NCBI GenBank assembly: GCA_020347585.1 | Contig: CP070733.1 | Span: 1,479,576 to 1,486,135 of the forward strand | Length of the DNA stretch: 6,560 nucleotides | DNA from: Pseudomonadota bacterium | Lineage (GTDB): Bacteria > Pseudomonadota > Gammaproteobacteria > CAMYNG01 | Reading direction: 5' to 3' | In this document: positions 6,173-6,560 of the stretch, piece by piece | How positions within the stretch are numbered: position 1 is the first letter of the stretch | How the letters are laid out: each line of letters opens with the position of its first letter | Notes under the pieces: model-generated | Told to the model about the DNA's origin: nothing | What the model saw: only the letters and a program-made list of their open reading frames with translations | The model's database searches: none | Program-made: the position numbers and the translations under genes

Positions 6173-6178
6173 TTAGGT
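6118..6178 (+). repeat. attC: Integron attC recombination site
   Basis: The 61-base site starts with TTCTAAC (6118-6124) and ends with GTTAGGT (6172-6178), matching the R'' (RYYYAAC) and R' (GTTRRRY) cores that integron integrase recombines. CTAAC pairs with GTTAG. Inside, AACCAGG (6134-6140) pairs with CCTGTT (6158-6163), leaving one unpaired C. On the bottom strand this is the single extrahelical G typical of the L box. The order TAACAA-n-TCAA-n-GGACGC and the terminal CGTTAGG are the common pattern of 59-base elements. The unpaired stretches between the R and L boxes are also present. Recombination would occur between G6172 and T6173. The orientation puts the integrase side to the left. 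Confidence 0.88.
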
Positions 6179-6211
6179 AAATTCATTAACTAAGCACATT
6201 TGGGTTCTTAA

Positions 6212-6217
6212 AGGAGG
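6212..6217 (+). promoter_or_regulatory. Shine-Dalgarno site of the SHOCT gene
   Basis: AGGAGG here, within AAAGGAGG, is a consensus ribosome site 5 bases before the ATG at 6223. It fixes that start rather than the in-frame ATGs at 6229 and 6232. Confidence 0.8.
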
Positions 6218-6222
6218 CGCCA

Positions 6223-6560
6223 ATGGACATGATGAAACGTACTTTGATCTTTCTTCATTCCACTTTGCTTATGCTTGCTTGTTCGTCACTCGTATTTGCT
6301 GCTGAACAAACGCCAACACAACAACCCTCACACTCATGGCCATGGTGGCATTCACCACATGAGCACAGCTTCTGGTGGATCTTCCCGCTCATGTTTTTTA
6401 TGTTCATGATTGTGATGTTCATTTTCATGATGAGAAGAGGCGGCAGGGGTTGCATGTGGTGTAACCGATGGATGGACAGGCCAGAATATCCTGACAGTAC
6501 GAAACGGTCTTTAGACGAGACATCTGAGTCTGCTCTGGACATACTGAATAAACGCTATGC
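6223..6560 (+). CDS. Exported SHOCT-domain membrane protein, His/Trp-rich (partial, 3' end missing)
   Basis: The frame is open from the ATG at 6223 to the window end (112 codons plus two bases), so the C-terminus is missing. Residues 1-27 form a signal peptide (MKRTLIFLHSTLLMLACSSLVFA) with a likely signal peptidase I site after VFA; MLAC at 17-20 is a poor lipobox alternative. A periplasmic stretch follows, rich in Trp and His (HSWPWWHSPHEHSFWW, 37-52). A methionine- and phenylalanine-rich membrane helix spans about 53-70, then the basic RRGGRGCMWC with C77-X2-C80. The last visible residues, SALDILNKRYA (103-113), are the opening of a SHOCT domain, a short C-terminal helical module often found on membrane proteins of unknown function. 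The ribosome site is strong. The His and CXXC residues could bind metal, but that is inference. It is probably the gene of a second integron cassette. Confidence 0.85.
   Translation, partial: MDMMKRTLIFLHSTLLMLACSSLVFAAEQTPTQQPSHSWPWWHSPHEHSFWWIFPLMFFMFMIVMFIFMMRRGGRGCMWCNRWMDRPEYPDSTKRSLDETSESALDILNKRY

Larger units (their letters stand above)
6173..6560 (+). mobile_element. Start of a second integron cassette (runs off the window)
   Basis: Everything to the right of the cut between G6172 and T6173 should belong to the next cassette. It opens with TTAGGTAAATTC, has a 50-base leader and then the SHOCT-domain gene. If this is right, its own attC beyond the window should begin with a left core near TTTACCTAAC. 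The end is not visible, so its status depends on that attC. Confidence 0.5.

Noticed and set aside
6255..6542. Minus-strand 95-codon frame rich in His, Met and Cys at the right end
   Set aside because: The opposite strand holds a better gene with a consensus ribosome site, signal peptide, membrane helix and SHOCT start. The metal-binding look of this frame is a shadow.

Overview
The window looks like a piece of a Gram-negative, probably proteobacterial chromosome, quite possibly from an autotrophic or otherwise gluconeogenic lineage. It has moderately GC-rich housekeeping genes on the left and a distinctly AT-rich accessory segment on the right. The organism guess rests on gene content (an archaeal-type fructose-1,6-bisphosphate aldolase/phosphatase, endonuclease III, an AmmeMemoRadiSam radical SAM enzyme) and on the integron recombination site. 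No single gene fixes the species.

Left and centre (1-5320): a small acidic protein of unknown function (99-380, +) converges on a minus-strand pair. That pair is the bifunctional FBP aldolase/phosphatase (1221-2324, -) followed 9 bases later by endonuclease III (582-1211, -), so they are almost certainly co-transcribed. A 181-base region separates this pair from a divergent plus-strand series: the radical SAM protein AmrS (2506-3609), a 114-residue protein of unknown function with a Cys-Ser-Cys motif (3693-4037), a homocysteine S-methyltransferase family enzyme (4075-5013) and a two-helix membrane protein (5063-5320).

Right (5321-6560): after about 400 bases without a convincing gene, base composition turns AT-rich. 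A DUF202 membrane protein gene (5738-6115) is followed at once by a 61-base sequence with the full architecture of an integron attC site (6118-6178). The first ten bases at the proposed left edge of the unit (5717-5726) are the exact reverse complement of the attC left end (6115-6124). This is what a circularised gene cassette needs to rebuild its attC. I therefore read 5718-6172 as a complete 455-bp integron gene cassette carrying one DUF202 gene. A second cassette begins at 6173, with a secreted or membrane-anchored His/Trp-rich SHOCT-domain protein (6223 to the window end, cut off) behind a strong ribosome binding site.

No integron integrase gene is visible on the side where it should lie, so this may be the edge of an integrase-less attC cluster (CALIN) or a cassette inserted at a secondary site. 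The cassette pair is the most interesting content of the window. The remaining genes are ordinary metabolism and repair, with two small uncharacterised proteins.
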